DNA of 64,000 nucleotides from Halobacillus sp. Nhm2S1 (GCF_019599545.1 NZ_JAIEZV010000002.1:744001-808000), one strand, 5' to 3'. Positions 25,170 through 34,439 are shown, numbered from the stretch's first letter. Numbers and translations are program-made. The notes: generated from the sequence alone by a model not told the origin.

Positions 25170-26108
25170 ATGTTTGAAGTGAAACCCTATCCGGAATTAT
25201 CCTGGTCTCTTTCCAGGCATAAAACGATGTTATCCTGCCTAAGGAAATATGCGTACGATTATTATGTATCCCATAATGGGTGGCTCCGTTCAGCTGATAC
25301 ATTGGCCAAACAAGCGTACCGCTTAAAAAAAATGACCAACTTGGAAATGCACTTCGGAAGTGTGGTCCACGATTTGATCTATCAAACCATTCAATGTGTA
25401 TTAAAGAACCAACCGGTCATGACGGAACAAGAATTCTTAGATGAAGTCCGCCATCATTTAAACCGTGGATTCATTGAATCCACAAAGAAAGAACATTTAT
25501 GGATGAACCGACCGAAACACTATACGATGCTTCACGAAATTTATTACAGTCAGACAGCCACTCTCCCTGAAGCGAAAGTGCGCAAAATAACGGACCGCCT
25601 CCAAAAAACGGTCGCAAATTTTTACTCCAGTAAAACTTTCAATGAAGTACGTAACAAGGAACAGATGAAGTTTATGGAATCCGAAACCTTCCGCTTCCTT
25701 AAGACGGACGAGGCAAAAGTTTATATTGTAATGGACCTTGTGTATAAGGATCTTGAGAATGAGAAGTGGATTATTGTGGATTGGAAAACGGGAAAATCTT
25801 CAGATGAGGACCGGAACCAACTTGCTCTCTATGCTCTTTATTTAAGACACGAGCATGGAATTGAATCTCTTGACGATATCATCATACGAAACGAATATTT
25901 AGTGGATGGTACACACGTCGAACATCATTTAACAGAGCAGGACCTCATCAATGTCCAACACTTGTACCAGATCAGTATGGAGCAGATGAAACTCTATTTA
26001 GAGGATACAGGGAAAAACGAACCCCTTTCTATCGAACAATTCCCTATGCAGGATGACCCTAGATTCTGCGCGCGTTGTAACTATCAGGAGCTTTGCTTCC
26101 CCTCTTGA
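25170..26108 (+). CDS. PD-(D/E)XK nuclease with AddB/Cas4-type Fe-S cluster
   Basis: 312 residues from ATG 25170 (AAGG nine bases upstream; the ATG at 25161 overlaps that site). One RecB-family nuclease domain: H67 in FGSVVHDLI, Asp in YIVMDLVYKD, and the D-x-K pair in IIVDWKTGKS. C23 near the start and C300, C303 and C309 at the end give the one-plus-three cysteine pattern of the AddB/Cas4 4Fe-4S nuclease. No helicase domain and no cas genes are nearby. A DNA repair or recombination role is inferred, possibly with the adjacent ATL. Confidence 0.85.
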   Translation: MFEVKPYPELSWSLSRHKTMLSCLRKYAYDYYVSHNGWLRSADTLAKQAYRLKKMTNLEMHFGSVVHDLIYQTIQCVLKNQPVMTEQEFLDEVRHHLNRGFIESTKKEHLWMNRPKHYTMLHEIYYSQTATLPEAKVRKITDRLQKTVANFYSSKTFNEVRNKEQMKFMESETFRFLKTDEAKVYIVMDLVYKDLENEKWIIVDWKTGKSSDEDRNQLALYALYLRHEHGIESLDDIIIRNEYLVDGTHVEHHLTEQDLINVQHLYQISMEQMKLYLEDTGKNEPLSIEQFPMQDDPRFCARCNYQELCFPS

Positions 26109-26192
26109 AGACAGGTCTGTATGTTTACCAGTCACGGAAACGGGCTAAATAAGTATTGTAATCTTATTTCCCAGAAGGAGTCGTGATGATAG

Positions 26193-26828
26193 ATGAAAGT
26201 ACTCGTAGCAGGAGCAAACGGAAATACAGGACGACTACTTATTCAACATTTAAAGGCCGATGGTCATGAACCATACGGCATGATCCGTAAAGAAGAACAA
26301 AAAGCGACGGTTGAAAAATTGGGCGGAACCCCAGTACTCGCAGATCTGACGAAGGATGTCGGTTATGCGGTTAAAGGGATGGACGCTGTTATGTTCGCCG
26401 CTGGATCAGGCTCAAGTACAGGTGCGGACCAAACCGAAGCCGTTGATCGTGATGGAGCCATCAACCTTGCAAAAGCCACAGAAAATCTTGGCATAAAGAA
26501 ATTCATTATGTTGAGCGGTATGGGTGCGGGCGATCCAGAAAGAGGCCCTGAAGAATTGAAGCATTACCTTGAAATGAAAGGGGAAGCAGATGATTTCCTG
26601 AAATCGACTGAGCTTGATTACACCATCGTACGTCCTGGCGGCTTGACGAACGATGAAGGAACAAGCAAAATTCAGGTAGGCGAAACGGTTGAAAGAGGCA
26701 CCATTCCTCGTGCAGACGTAGCCAAAACAATGATCGCTGCCCTACAAGAACCAAACGCTTATCATAAAACATTTGAAATGATTTCAGGAGATACTCAAAT
26801 CGAAGAAGCCCTGAAGACACTTTCTTGA
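26193..26828 (+). CDS. NAD(P)-binding SDR-family protein (YhfK-like)
   Basis: 211 residues of atypical short-chain dehydrogenase, NmrA-like. The nucleotide loop GANGNTGR is at the N-terminus, DAVMFAAGSG closes the fold, and there is no full YxxxK catalytic pair: HYLEMKGEAD takes its place. AAGGAG is twelve bases upstream, a rather long spacing. It may be an NADPH-dependent reductase or a redox-sensing regulator; the substrate is unknown. A strong terminator follows. Confidence 0.82.
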   Translation: MKVLVAGANGNTGRLLIQHLKADGHEPYGMIRKEEQKATVEKLGGTPVLADLTKDVGYAVKGMDAVMFAAGSGSSTGADQTEAVDRDGAINLAKATENLGIKKFIMLSGMGAGDPERGPEELKHYLEMKGEADDFLKSTELDYTIVRPGGLTNDEGTSKIQVGETVERGTIPRADVAKTMIAALQEPNAYHKTFEMISGDTQIEEALKTLS

Positions 26829-26830
26829 TC

Positions 26831-26865
26831 AAAAAGCTCAACCACTTCATGTGGTTGAGCTTTTT
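26831..26865 (+). terminator. Terminator of the SDR gene
   Basis: AAAAGCTCAACCAC pairs with GTGGTTGAGCTTTT across a five-base loop. Confidence 0.92.
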
Positions 26866-26922
26866 ACATATCTCCTCTCTCCCCCATATACCTATAAAAC
26901 CCTAAAAAGTAAAAGATAACCA

Positions 26923-26949
26923 TTGAATGCAACGATATTTTGCTATAAT
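26923..26949 (+). promoter_or_regulatory. Extended -10 promoter of the orphan RRNPP gene
   Basis: TGCTATAAT (26941-26949) is a perfect extended -10; TTGAAT at 26923-26928 is a possible -35 at a short 15-base spacing. Confidence 0.6.
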
Positions 26950-26982
26950 GTAAGTAATTGGCGCTTTAAAGGAGTAGTGAAT

Positions 26983-28254
26983 ATGAAAGGCTCGTTAATT
27001 AAACAACATCGCAAATTTAAGAATTTAACCTTAGAAGAACTTGCATCAGGTATTTGCTCTGTCTCCTATCTGAGTAAAATCGAACATGATACCATTAACG
27101 CCAGTGATGAAATTTACCGTTTGTTAGGAGAGCGGTTGAATATCAAGTTGACTGATATTAACCAGGAATTCGATGAATCCATTCATCAGCAGCTGCTGGA
27201 ATGGCATGAAATTATTCAACGTCGAGACCTCCAATTAATGGAAGAATACGTCCAAAAATGTACAGAAGCATTAGAATCAAACCAAAATACAGAACTCAAT
27301 CATTTATATACGATCGTTAAAGCTCGGCACACCATGAAGTTGAATGAAGGACCGCTCTCAGACGAAGATTTAAAGGAGATTGATGATTTATATCCATATA
27401 CAAATGATGAATATAAATTCTTTTATCATAAAACGGTCGGGATCCATTATCTTTTGAAAAACCACCAACTAAAAAATGCCCTTCATCATTTCCACAAAAC
27501 AGAAGAGCTTTTAAAAAAGCTTCCTTTCACCGACAGTGAAACCTACTTTCACTTAGCTCTCACTTATTCGCAATCCAGAGCAGCTGTAGAGTCAAATTAT
27601 TATGCTCAAACAGCGTTGGAGGGATATATAAAAGATTTTGACTATAGCCGTATAGTAGACACTTACATGACTATTGCACTTAATTATAGAGCACTGGAAA
27701 TATTTCCAATCGCTGAAGAATATTTCTTGAAATTGAAAAAGATCTCCAAGTACCATCTGACATCCATAGATGAGATAAGAGTTTATCATAACTTGGGATA
27801 CGTCTATGCTAACCAAGAGAGGTATGCTGAAGCACTTGAATTACTAGAACGTGCCCACAAGATTGCACTAGAAAATAATGATGGATACTACTATGTGAAC
27901 ACCACTCGCCTCCTTGCTTCAACTCATTATTATGCCGGTAATAAAGAAGAGGCATGGAGGTATATCGAAATCGGCGAAAAGAAAGCCGAAGAATATGATA
28001 ATCAAACGTATATATATAAATTTTTCATCCTTAAAAATACCATGTTGGAAAAAACGCATGAAGATTATTTCTTAGAAAAACTTGAAAATGAAATCATCCC
28101 ATATTCTAGAGAAAATAACCAGTATGGAGATTATAAAAACTATTGTGAAATGCTCGGCAACCTTTATTATGAAAAGCGAATGTACAAAAAAGCAGCCATC
28201 TATTTTAAAGAGGTTAATAACTACCGGAAAACACAAAAAAAGGATTTATTATAA
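26983..28254 (+). CDS. Second RRNPP-type XRE-TPR regulator, without an adjacent peptide gene
   Basis: 423 residues from ATG 26983 after AAAGGAG; the longer frame from 26923 crosses the promoter and is not coding. HTH at residues 1-60 (EELASGICSVSYLSKIEHD) has the characteristic RRNPP helix. The remainder is helical with TPR-like repeats (YHNLGYVYANQERYAEALELLERA). Length and build match the 10617-11897 receptor. The stop is followed at once by a terminator, and no signal-peptide ORF was found on either side. It may respond to a peptide made elsewhere or to the PRPLVVDEI-type peptide. Confidence 0.85.
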   Translation: MKGSLIKQHRKFKNLTLEELASGICSVSYLSKIEHDTINASDEIYRLLGERLNIKLTDINQEFDESIHQQLLEWHEIIQRRDLQLMEEYVQKCTEALESNQNTELNHLYTIVKARHTMKLNEGPLSDEDLKEIDDLYPYTNDEYKFFYHKTVGIHYLLKNHQLKNALHHFHKTEELLKKLPFTDSETYFHLALTYSQSRAAVESNYYAQTALEGYIKDFDYSRIVDTYMTIALNYRALEIFPIAEEYFLKLKKISKYHLTSIDEIRVYHNLGYVYANQERYAEALELLERAHKIALENNDGYYYVNTTRLLASTHYYAGNKEEAWRYIEIGEKKAEEYDNQTYIYKFFILKNTMLEKTHEDYFLEKLENEIIPYSRENNQYGDYKNYCEMLGNLYYEKRMYKKAAIYFKEVNNYRKTQKKDLL

Positions 28255-28288
28255 AAAGGTCGGAGGGCACGCGCCTCCGACCTTTTTA
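28254..28288. terminator. Bidirectional terminator between RRNPP gene and ypcP
   Basis: AAAAGGTCGGAGG pairs with CCTCCGACCTTTT around a short G+C loop, between convergent stop codons. Confidence 0.92.
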
Positions 28289-29161
28289 CATCCGTACGAT
28301 ATTTTTTTCCCAGTTTTTAAATTCAAGTTCATCAAACTTGGCGCTCATCTTTTCGTCATCGATATAGAAAAGGGCCTCTTCTAATGAACAATCCACATCT
28401 GCTTCACAATGAATGGCCGCTAGTTTTCTGGACAAGTGCAGCATTTCCAGGCTGTCTTCAATCTTCGTACGCTGCCCCTTTGTCAGTTCTTCAATATTCT
28501 CAAGGATACCTTCGATGGATCCATATTGAAGAAGGAGCTTAAGAGCAGTTTTCTCTCCAATTCCTTTCACACCAGGATAGTTATCACTAGAGTCTCCCAT
28601 GAGAGCTTTCAAATCAATCATTTGCTGCGGCGTAATTCCTTTTTCTTCTGTAAAGGTGCCCTCTTGATACTCCGCATAATTGCCATACCCTTTCTTTAAT
28701 AAGACGACATGCACGTTCGGCTGCAACAGTTGAAGAAGGTCCTGGTCCCCTGTTAATAGGAAGACTTGGGAATGTTCACTGTACGCCCGACTCAGCGTCC
28801 CCATGCAATCATCCGCTTCATACCCAACTTGACCAACGTTAGGAATATCGAGAGCCTCTACGACTTCTTTAGCTAAATCAAATTGTGGAATCAATTCTTC
28901 TGGAGGAGCTCCCCGATTCGCTTTGTAATCGGGAAAAAGATCATTACGGAACGTCTTACTCCCCATATCCCAACAGCAAATGACGTGTGTGGGCTGATAG
29001 GTTTCTATTGCCGTAAACATGTGTTTCATCATGCCATAGACTCCATTGGTGGGAATACCTTTACTGTTGATCATATAATAATTGCTCATAGCTGTAGCAT
29101 AGAACGCACGGAAAAGCAGCGCCATGCCATCAATAAGCATCACTCGATTAGTCGTTGTCAT
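28286..29161 (-). CDS. ypcP: 5'-3' exonuclease (flap/FEN family, YpcP-like)
   Basis: 291 residues from ATG 29161, AAGGAG ten bases upstream. It is the PIN/H3TH domain of DNA polymerase I without the polymerase. Metal-binding acids are in MLIDGMALLFRAF, FPDYKANR, EADDCMGTL and LTGDQDLLQLL; the helix-3-turn-helix is GVKGIGEKTALKLL. It removes RNA primers and flaps; in B. subtilis YpcP (ExoR) backs up PolA. Confidence 0.9.
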   Translation of the reverse strand: MTTTNRVMLIDGMALLFRAFYATAMSNYYMINSKGIPTNGVYGMMKHMFTAIETYQPTHVICCWDMGSKTFRNDLFPDYKANRGAPPEELIPQFDLAKEVVEALDIPNVGQVGYEADDCMGTLSRAYSEHSQVFLLTGDQDLLQLLQPNVHVVLLKKGYGNYAEYQEGTFTEEKGITPQQMIDLKALMGDSSDNYPGVKGIGEKTALKLLLQYGSIEGILENIEELTKGQRTKIEDSLEMLHLSRKLAAIHCEADVDCSLEEALFYIDDEKMSAKFDELEFKNWEKNIVRM

Positions 29162-29253
29162 TATCAAATAACTCCTTTTGCCTATGAATAATTCCATTAT
29201 AACAATCTTTCCCCTTTGTTCGTACTAGAAATTTTCACATATTTGTCTGTAAA

Positions 29254-29282
29254 TTGACAATATTCTGCACAAGTGATAATTT
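29254..29282 (+). promoter_or_regulatory. Promoter of the aldehyde dehydrogenase operon
   Basis: TTGACA (29254-29259) and TAATTT (29277-29282), 17-base spacer. An inverted repeat GTAAG-N8-CTTAC (29288-29305) lies at the expected start of transcription and may be an operator. Confidence 0.7.
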
Positions 29283-29315
29283 AAAAAGTAAGCGCGCCTA
29301 CTTACATAAAATTTT

Positions 29316-29330
29316 TTGTAAGCGGTTGCA
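29316..29330 (+). promoter_or_regulatory. cre site (CcpA) in the aldehyde dehydrogenase leader
   Basis: TTGTAAGCGGTTGCA matches the 15-base consensus WTGNAANCGNWNNCW at every fixed position. It lies downstream of the promoter, fit for roadblock-type carbon repression. Confidence 0.75.
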
Positions 29331-29357
29331 AAGTAAATCACTAGGAGGATGTTTTTT

Positions 29358-30878
29358 ATGGTATATGCTTTTCCTAATACAGAAGGATCTAAAGTTCAGT
29401 TCAAGAAACGCTATGACAACTTCATAGGCGGAGAGTGGACAGCGCCTGTCAAAGGACAATATTTCGATAATGTTACACCTGTAACAGGACAAACGTTCTG
29501 TCAGGTCGCACGTTCGACGGAGGAAGATATTGAGCTTGCCCTTGATGCTGCACACAAAGCGAAGGATGCCTGGGGGAAAACGTCCGTGGCGGAGCGTTCT
29601 TTGGTCCTTAACCGTATTGCAGACCGCATGGAGGAAAACCTCGAGAATTTGGCCATTGCGGAAACGTGGGAGAACGGAAAAGCTGTCCGTGAAACTCTGA
29701 ATGCTGACCTTCCGCTTGCCGTTGATCACTTCCGTTATTTCGCTTCGGTCATTCGTTCCCAAGAAGGATCCATCGGCGAAATCGATAACGATACGATTGC
29801 TTATCATTTCAACGAGCCATTAGGAGTCGTTGGTCAAATCATTCCATGGAACTTCCCACTGTTGATGGCTACGTGGAAAATAGCTCCCGCTCTCGCTGCC
29901 GGAAATGCGATTGTCCTGAAGCCTGCCGAACAGACACCGGCATCGATCATGTATCTGCTGGAATTAATTGAAGACTTGCTTCCTGCAGGGGTATTGAATG
30001 TCGTTAACGGCTTCGGTTTAGAAGCTGGTAAGCCGTTAGCCCAAAGCCCTCGCATCAGTAAAATCGCTTTCACAGGAGAAACGACAACCGGACGAATGAT
30101 CATGCAGTATGCCTCTCAAAACATCATTCCTGTTACTTTAGAGCTTGGTGGAAAATCACCGAACATTATTTTTGAGGATGTCATGCGGGAAGATGACGAT
30201 TTCTTAGATAAAACGATTGAAGGAATGGTCATGTTCGCTCTAAACCAGGGGGAAGTATGTACATGTCCTTCCAGGGCTCTCATTCAGGAGTCGATTTACG
30301 ATGAGTTTATGGAACGTGCCATTAAACGCGTGAAAGAGATCAAGACAGGGAATCCACTTGATCCTGAAGTGATGATGGGTGCTCAAGCTTCATCGGAACA
30401 ACTGGAGAAAATCTTATCTTATCTTGAAGTCGGTAAAGAAGAAGGTGCCGAGTGCCTCACTGGAGGAGCACAGAATCAAATGGAAGGTGATTTCAAAGAC
30501 GGATACTACGTACAGCCGACAGTATTCAAAGGCGATAACAGTATGAGAATCTTCCAGGAAGAAATCTTCGGTCCCGTCCTGTCTGTAACGACGTTCAAAG
30601 ATAAAGAAGAAGCAATGGAAATCGCCAATGACACCCTTTATGGTTTGGGTGCTGGTGTGTGGACACGTGATATGAATACAGCTTACCGTTTCGGCCGCGG
30701 CATTGAAGCCGGCCGCGTTTGGACAAACTGTTATCACGCCTATCCTGCCCATGCAGCTTTCGGCGGATACAAAATGTCCGGGGTCGGCCGTGAGAACCAT
30801 AAGATGATGCTCAGCCATTATCAACAAACGAAAAACATGCTCGTCAGCTACAGCCCGCAGAAGCTTGGATTCTTTTAA
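29358..30878 (+). CDS. Aldehyde dehydrogenase, AldB/ExaC type (acetaldehyde)
   Basis: 506 residues from ATG 29358, nine bases after GGAGG; the ATG at 29349 touches the ribosome site. NAD site: [11 protein letters not shown] and FTGETTTGR. Catalytic Glu is in LELGGKSPN and catalytic Cys in [11 protein letters not shown], the two-cysteine version typical of AldB/ExaC acetaldehyde dehydrogenases. It oxidises acetaldehyde or similar short aldehydes to acids. The downstream DUF779 gene is the usual partner of this subgroup. The upstream cre suggests carbon catabolite control. Confidence 0.9.
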   Translation: MVYAFPNTEGSKVQFKKRYDNFIGGEWTAPVKGQYFDNVTPVTGQTFCQVARSTEEDIELALDAAHKAKDAWGKTSVAERSLVLNRIADRMEENLENLAIAETWENGKAVRETLNADLPLAVDHFRYFASVIRSQEGSIGEIDNDTIAYHFNEPLGVVGQIIPWNFPLLMATWKIAPALAAGNAIVLKPAEQTPASIMYLLELIEDLLPAGVLNVVNGFGLEAGKPLAQSPRISKIAFTGETTTGRMIMQYASQNIIPVTLELGGKSPNIIFEDVMREDDDFLDKTIEGMVMFALNQGEVCTCPSRALIQESIYDEFMERAIKRVKEIKTGNPLDPEVMMGAQASSEQLEKILSYLEVGKEEGAECLTGGAQNQMEGDFKDGYYVQPTVFKGDNSMRIFQEEIFGPVLSVTTFKDKEEAMEIANDTLYGLGAGVWTRDMNTAYRFGRGIEAGRVWTNCYHAYPAHAAFGGYKMSGVGRENHKMMLSHYQQTKNMLVSYSPQKLGFF

Positions 30879-30931
30879 TATAAGCGCGTAAAAACTCCTT
30901 GATTTTCGGCATAACGAAAGGAGCTGAAAAG

Positions 30932-31300
30932 ATGGTTGAACGTGTAAAAGCAACGGACGCTGCTCTTGATTTAATTGAAAGGCTGAAAGAGAAACATGGT
31001 CCTCTACTTTTCCACCAATCGGGTGGATGCTGTGACGGCAGCTCTCCGATGTGTTACGAAGAAGGTGACCTCATGATTGGCAGTCAAGATGTGTTCCTTG
31101 GAAGGATTGGAGACACTCCTTTTTATATCAATAAAAAGCAGTATGATTACTGGAAGCACACCCAACTAATCATTGATGTCGTGGAGGGACGCGGTGGGAT
31201 GTTTTCCCTTGAAGGAGTCGAAGGAAAAAGGTTCCTCACTCGCTCGCGCGCCTTTACGGATGAGGAGTACAAAGAACTGAAAGAAAGTATAGAGTCGTAA
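30932..31300 (+). CDS. DUF779 family protein, partner of acetaldehyde dehydrogenase
   Basis: 122 residues from ATG 30932 after AAAGGAG. The conserved centre is LLFHQSGGCCDGSSPMCYEEGD, with three Cys that could bind metal or react with aldehyde or thiol. DUF779 genes regularly follow AldB-type dehydrogenases, as here at 53 bases, and end with the same terminator. The molecular role is unknown. Confidence 0.85.
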   Translation: MVERVKATDAALDLIERLKEKHGPLLFHQSGGCCDGSSPMCYEEGDLMIGSQDVFLGRIGDTPFYINKKQYDYWKHTQLIIDVVEGRGGMFSLEGVEGKRFLTRSRAFTDEEYKELKESIES

Positions 31301-31337
31301 AGAAAAACGTCCAGGGGGTTCCTGGGCGTTTTTCTTA
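31300..31337 (+). terminator. Terminator of the aldehyde dehydrogenase-DUF779 operon
   Basis: AAGAAAAACGTCCAGG pairs with CCTGGGCGTTTTTCTT (one G-U type pair), starting at the stop codon. Confidence 0.88.
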
Positions 31338-31409
31338 TTCCGAACAGATCCCTTATCTACTCTTTGGATGAATTATCTATTACTCCATGAAATAAGCCGG
31401 ATGGTCCAC

Positions 31410-32144
31410 TCACTCGGAGTATTTATATACGCCAACCCTTTCCGTTACAGTACACCCGCATCTCTCGAAAACTTTTAGCATCGGGACATTATGAACACTT
31501 GTCGCACCAATACTATAGGAAGCTTTGAAATGCTTTCTAAGTAGGTTCAATCCCTCTTTATACAAAGCAGCCGCTTTGTTCTTCCCTCGTTCTTCCGGAA
31601 CCAAGCCAAAGTAGAAAATCCTTCCTTCTTCCTTTGTACCTGGTTCAATGTGCGGCATGACCACTCCTATAGGGGTGCCATTTTCATAAGCAGTCAAACA
31701 GGTATCCACATAACCTGGCCCCAGTTCTTTCTTTACGCTTTTCATTTGTTCCTCCATGTTCAAGGACTGGGGAGCGTTCAAGGACCCTTCCATCGATCTG
31801 CGCCACGTCTCTTTAAAAGAGACCTCCTCTTCCTTTCTAAGCGAAATGAATTCAAAAAATTGTGCTTCTCCAACCACCTTACCTACCTCACCCAGGTCAC
31901 ACCGAAAAAAATAAACCTCATCATGTTGATTGAATCCAAGACCTTTTATGTAAACTCTAGTCTCTTCTTTGAAAGTGGAGGGAACAAGGATTGTCCGGTT
32001 TTTCACTCCATCATACGTTGGGTCTTTTAAAAATTTGAGAGCCAATTGTTGCAGTTCTTCATCTGTAAGATCCCGTGTATCTTCAATGGTTACGAAGTTT
32101 TCCCCTTCGACGAATTTCACTTTTTTGTAAAGTCCATCCTTCAT
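31410..32144 (-). CDS. GNAT-family N-acetyltransferase
   Basis: 244 residues. The C-terminal ~110 residues form the GNAT core: beta4 with GRIFYFGLVPEERGKNKAAALY, where ERGKNKA replaces the usual Q/RxxGxG/A acetyl-CoA loop, then a last strand with VPMLKVFERCGC. The N-terminal ~120 residues have no clear assignment and may be a degenerate second GNAT-like half. Substrate unknown; monocistronic. Confidence 0.75.
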   Translation of the reverse strand: MKDGLYKKVKFVEGENFVTIEDTRDLTDEELQQLALKFLKDPTYDGVKNRTILVPSTFKEETRVYIKGLGFNQHDEVYFFRCDLGEVGKVVGEAQFFEFISLRKEEEVSFKETWRRSMEGSLNAPQSLNMEEQMKSVKKELGPGYVDTCLTAYENGTPIGVVMPHIEPGTKEEGRIFYFGLVPEERGKNKAAALYKEGLNLLRKHFKASYSIGATSVHNVPMLKVFERCGCTVTERVGVYKYSE

Positions 32145-32245
32145 ACTACCGCCTCCTTTTTTCTATCCTACCTTACATCTTCAAACATATCATTTCCCAA
32201 TAAAGGATGAGACCCGTTATGATACAAGCAAGGAGAGTGATAAAA

Positions 32246-33253
32246 ATGAACAAAGAAATTCAATTAGTCAAACGTCCAGAAGCCGCTCCTACGCATGAAC
32301 ATATTAAAATGGTAGAAGCTGAGCGTCCTGTTCCATCTCAAGGGGAAGTACTCGTCAAACTGCTTTATGTCTCCGTGGATCCTTACATGAGAGGCCGTAT
32401 GAGCGCCGCTAAATCGTATATCGCTCCCTTCCAACTGAACGAACCGATGGAAGGTGGAGTCGTCGGGGAAGTTGTGGAATCGAAAGCGGATGCTCTACAA
32501 GAAGGTGATGTTGTCACAGGCATGCTTCCGTGGAAAGAGTATGCAGCAGCTCCAGCAGACACACTCAGAAAAGTAGATCCAAGCCTTGGACCCGTCACTA
32601 CATCTCTCGGAATTCTTGGCATGCCTGGATTAACTGCATATTTCGGACTGATGGATATCGGGCAGCCAAAAGAAGGCGAAACATTAGTAGTATCAGGAGC
32701 TGCCGGAGCAGTCGGCTCTGCTGTTGTCCAAATCGGTAAAATATCAGGCTGCCATGTGGTCGGTATTGCCGGTTCGGATGAAAAATTAGCGTACTTAAAA
32801 AATGAACTTGGCGTTGATGAAGTCATCAACTACAAATCAGAAAGTGTACCGGAACGTCTCGAAGAAGCGTGTCCAAACGGCGTAGATGTTTACTTTGATA
32901 ATGTCGGTGGCGATATTTCAGATGCAGTCTATCCATTATTAAACAAATTCGCACGCATCGCCCAGTGTGGCGCCATCGCATCCTACAATGTCCCGAACGA
33001 CCAAGGACCACGGATGCAGATGCACTTGATTAAATCCAGTGCGCTCATTAAAGGGTTCACAGTCGGTGATTATCAAGATCGATTCAAAGAAGGGTTCTCT
33101 CACTTGGCTCAATGGCTTCAGGAAGGTCGTTTAAAATATGAAGAAACAATCACAGAAGGGTTTGAAAATATCCCTGATGCATTCTTTGGGTTATTTGAAG
33201 GTGCGAACCTTGGTAAACAACTTGTCAAAGTTGCAGAACCCTCTCAAAAGTAA
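32246..33253 (+). CDS. yfmJ: NADPH-dependent zinc-independent oxidoreductase (YfmJ/CurA-like MDR)
   Basis: 335 residues from ATG 32246 after AAGGAGAG; the longer frame from 32207 covers the promoter region. Medium-chain reductase of the leukotriene B4 12-hydroxydehydrogenase type: VSVDPYMRGRM, GMPGLTAYFGLMDIG, nucleotide loop SGAAGAVGSAVVQIG, and VDVYFDNVGGD. It reduces alkenal/one double bonds with NADPH. No zinc ligands are present. A strong terminator follows. Confidence 0.88.
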   Translation: MNKEIQLVKRPEAAPTHEHIKMVEAERPVPSQGEVLVKLLYVSVDPYMRGRMSAAKSYIAPFQLNEPMEGGVVGEVVESKADALQEGDVVTGMLPWKEYAAAPADTLRKVDPSLGPVTTSLGILGMPGLTAYFGLMDIGQPKEGETLVVSGAAGAVGSAVVQIGKISGCHVVGIAGSDEKLAYLKNELGVDEVINYKSESVPERLEEACPNGVDVYFDNVGGDISDAVYPLLNKFARIAQCGAIASYNVPNDQGPRMQMHLIKSSALIKGFTVGDYQDRFKEGFSHLAQWLQEGRLKYEETITEGFENIPDAFFGLFEGANLGKQLVKVAEPSQK

Positions 33254-33274
33254 TGGTCTTTGAAAAATAGACTT

Positions 33275-33312
33275 AAAAAGGACTGAGAAATGTTATTTCT
33301 CAGTCCTTTTCT
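33275..33312 (+). terminator. Terminator of yfmJ
   Basis: AAAAGGACTGAGAAAT pairs with ATTTCTCAGTCCTTTT around a three-base loop. Confidence 0.92.
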
Positions 33313-33320
33313 TTATCACA

Positions 33321-34145
33321 TTAGGAATCACCATGATGAATGTAAATGCCAATCTCTTCTAGAGCTTGATGCAAACCTGCCTTCGTATGGACTTGAGCGA
33401 AATCTACACCCATATCTACAAGGGATTTTGCTGTTTCCGGTCTTAATCCTGTTAGAGTCGCATGAACACCAACAAGTTCAAGAGCATGAACGACCTGGTA
33501 AATGTAGTTAGCAATGACCGTGTCAATCACCGGAACACCGGATACATCAATAAAAAGGTAATCCAATTCAAATTCCGAACTCTTATTTAAGGAAGTTTCC
33601 ATGATTAACTGTGCACGATTGGTATCCACTTCACCGATCAATGGAAGCACAGCTACCCCCTTTGTAATTGGGACAACGGGCACAGACAGTTCAGCCATCC
33701 GCATTTCTTTTCTTTCCCACTCCATACGGATATTCCGGGAGTAGGTTTGACTAAAATGTTTCGTAATTTCATCTAATACTTCATTAACGGTTTTGCAGAC
33801 GTGGACCACCGTGGAAGAAGAAAACTTATCGTTGGATAACTCATCAGAAAATATCCCCCAAATAGCTCGACGAACAAAGTTCATCGTTCGAATGGATTGA
33901 TCCAACTCAACTTCCGCCTCTACCTTTTGCTCTCCTTCCCGATCTGCCCACATTTCAATGTGCTGCATGGAAGAAGCGCCATCACCGATGATTACGCCAC
34001 CGATATAGGAGAATAGTTCTTCCCAATTTGCTGTTCGAATGGTAGCTGCCCCGAACTCCTCTGCTTTCAACTCTCGCACTCGTTCAGCTAATTGGTCCGA
34101 GTGTTTCTCGATTTTTTCACCGATATATGTAATTTCTTCTCTCAT
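33321..34145 (-). CDS. RsbR-family stressosome protein with STAS domain
   Basis: 274 residues, ATG after GAGGGG. The N-terminal ~145 residues are helical (globin-like or variable sensor in RsbR proteins); residues ~160-270 are a STAS domain (VPITKGVAVLPLIGEVDTNRA, YLFIDVSGVPVIDTVIANYI, GLRPETAKSLVDMG). The Thr/Ser positions phosphorylated by RsbT in RsbRA appear as D-T-x-I and GLRPE. RsbR paralogues form the stressosome that releases RsbT to start sigma-B activation. The other rsb genes are not in this window. Confidence 0.85.
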   Translation of the reverse strand: MREEITYIGEKIEKHSDQLAERVRELKAEEFGAATIRTANWEELFSYIGGVIIGDGASSMQHIEMWADREGEQKVEAEVELDQSIRTMNFVRRAIWGIFSDELSNDKFSSSTVVHVCKTVNEVLDEITKHFSQTYSRNIRMEWERKEMRMAELSVPVVPITKGVAVLPLIGEVDTNRAQLIMETSLNKSSEFELDYLFIDVSGVPVIDTVIANYIYQVVHALELVGVHATLTGLRPETAKSLVDMGVDFAQVHTKAGLHQALEEIGIYIHHGDS

Positions 34146-34256
34146 CTTGGATACCCCTCAGCTCAAATTATTATCCAATAATAATGTAACACAGAACACT
34201 AGATAAAACGAACGTCGTCCGGTATGATAAAGGAAGTTTACGCATAGGAGGACATT

Positions 34257-34418
34257 ATGAATAAAGTATCTTTGGTATTGTTCCTTATTTTATGTTTATT
34301 GTTTCTTTCTCACGGTCTTTATCAAGGCATCTCGAACGGCCAGTGGACATCCCTAACCTTTGCCATCATCGTCGTTGCTCTTGGGTCATACAGCATGCTA
34401 AGAAAAAACCGCAAATAA
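34257..34418 (+). CDS. Small membrane protein, 53 aa
   Basis: ATG 34257 is preceded by AGGAGG with good spacing; the stop is 34416-34418. The 53-residue product has two hydrophobic helices (LVLFLILCLLFLS and LTFAIIVVALGSY) joined by a short SNGQWT turn, and a basic RKNRK tail. No family recognised. It is divergent from the RsbR-like gene. Confidence 0.7.
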   Translation: MNKVSLVLFLILCLLFLSHGLYQGISNGQWTSLTFAIIVVALGSYSMLRKNRK

Positions 34419-34439
34419 CCCTTCCCCAGAATAGTTCAC

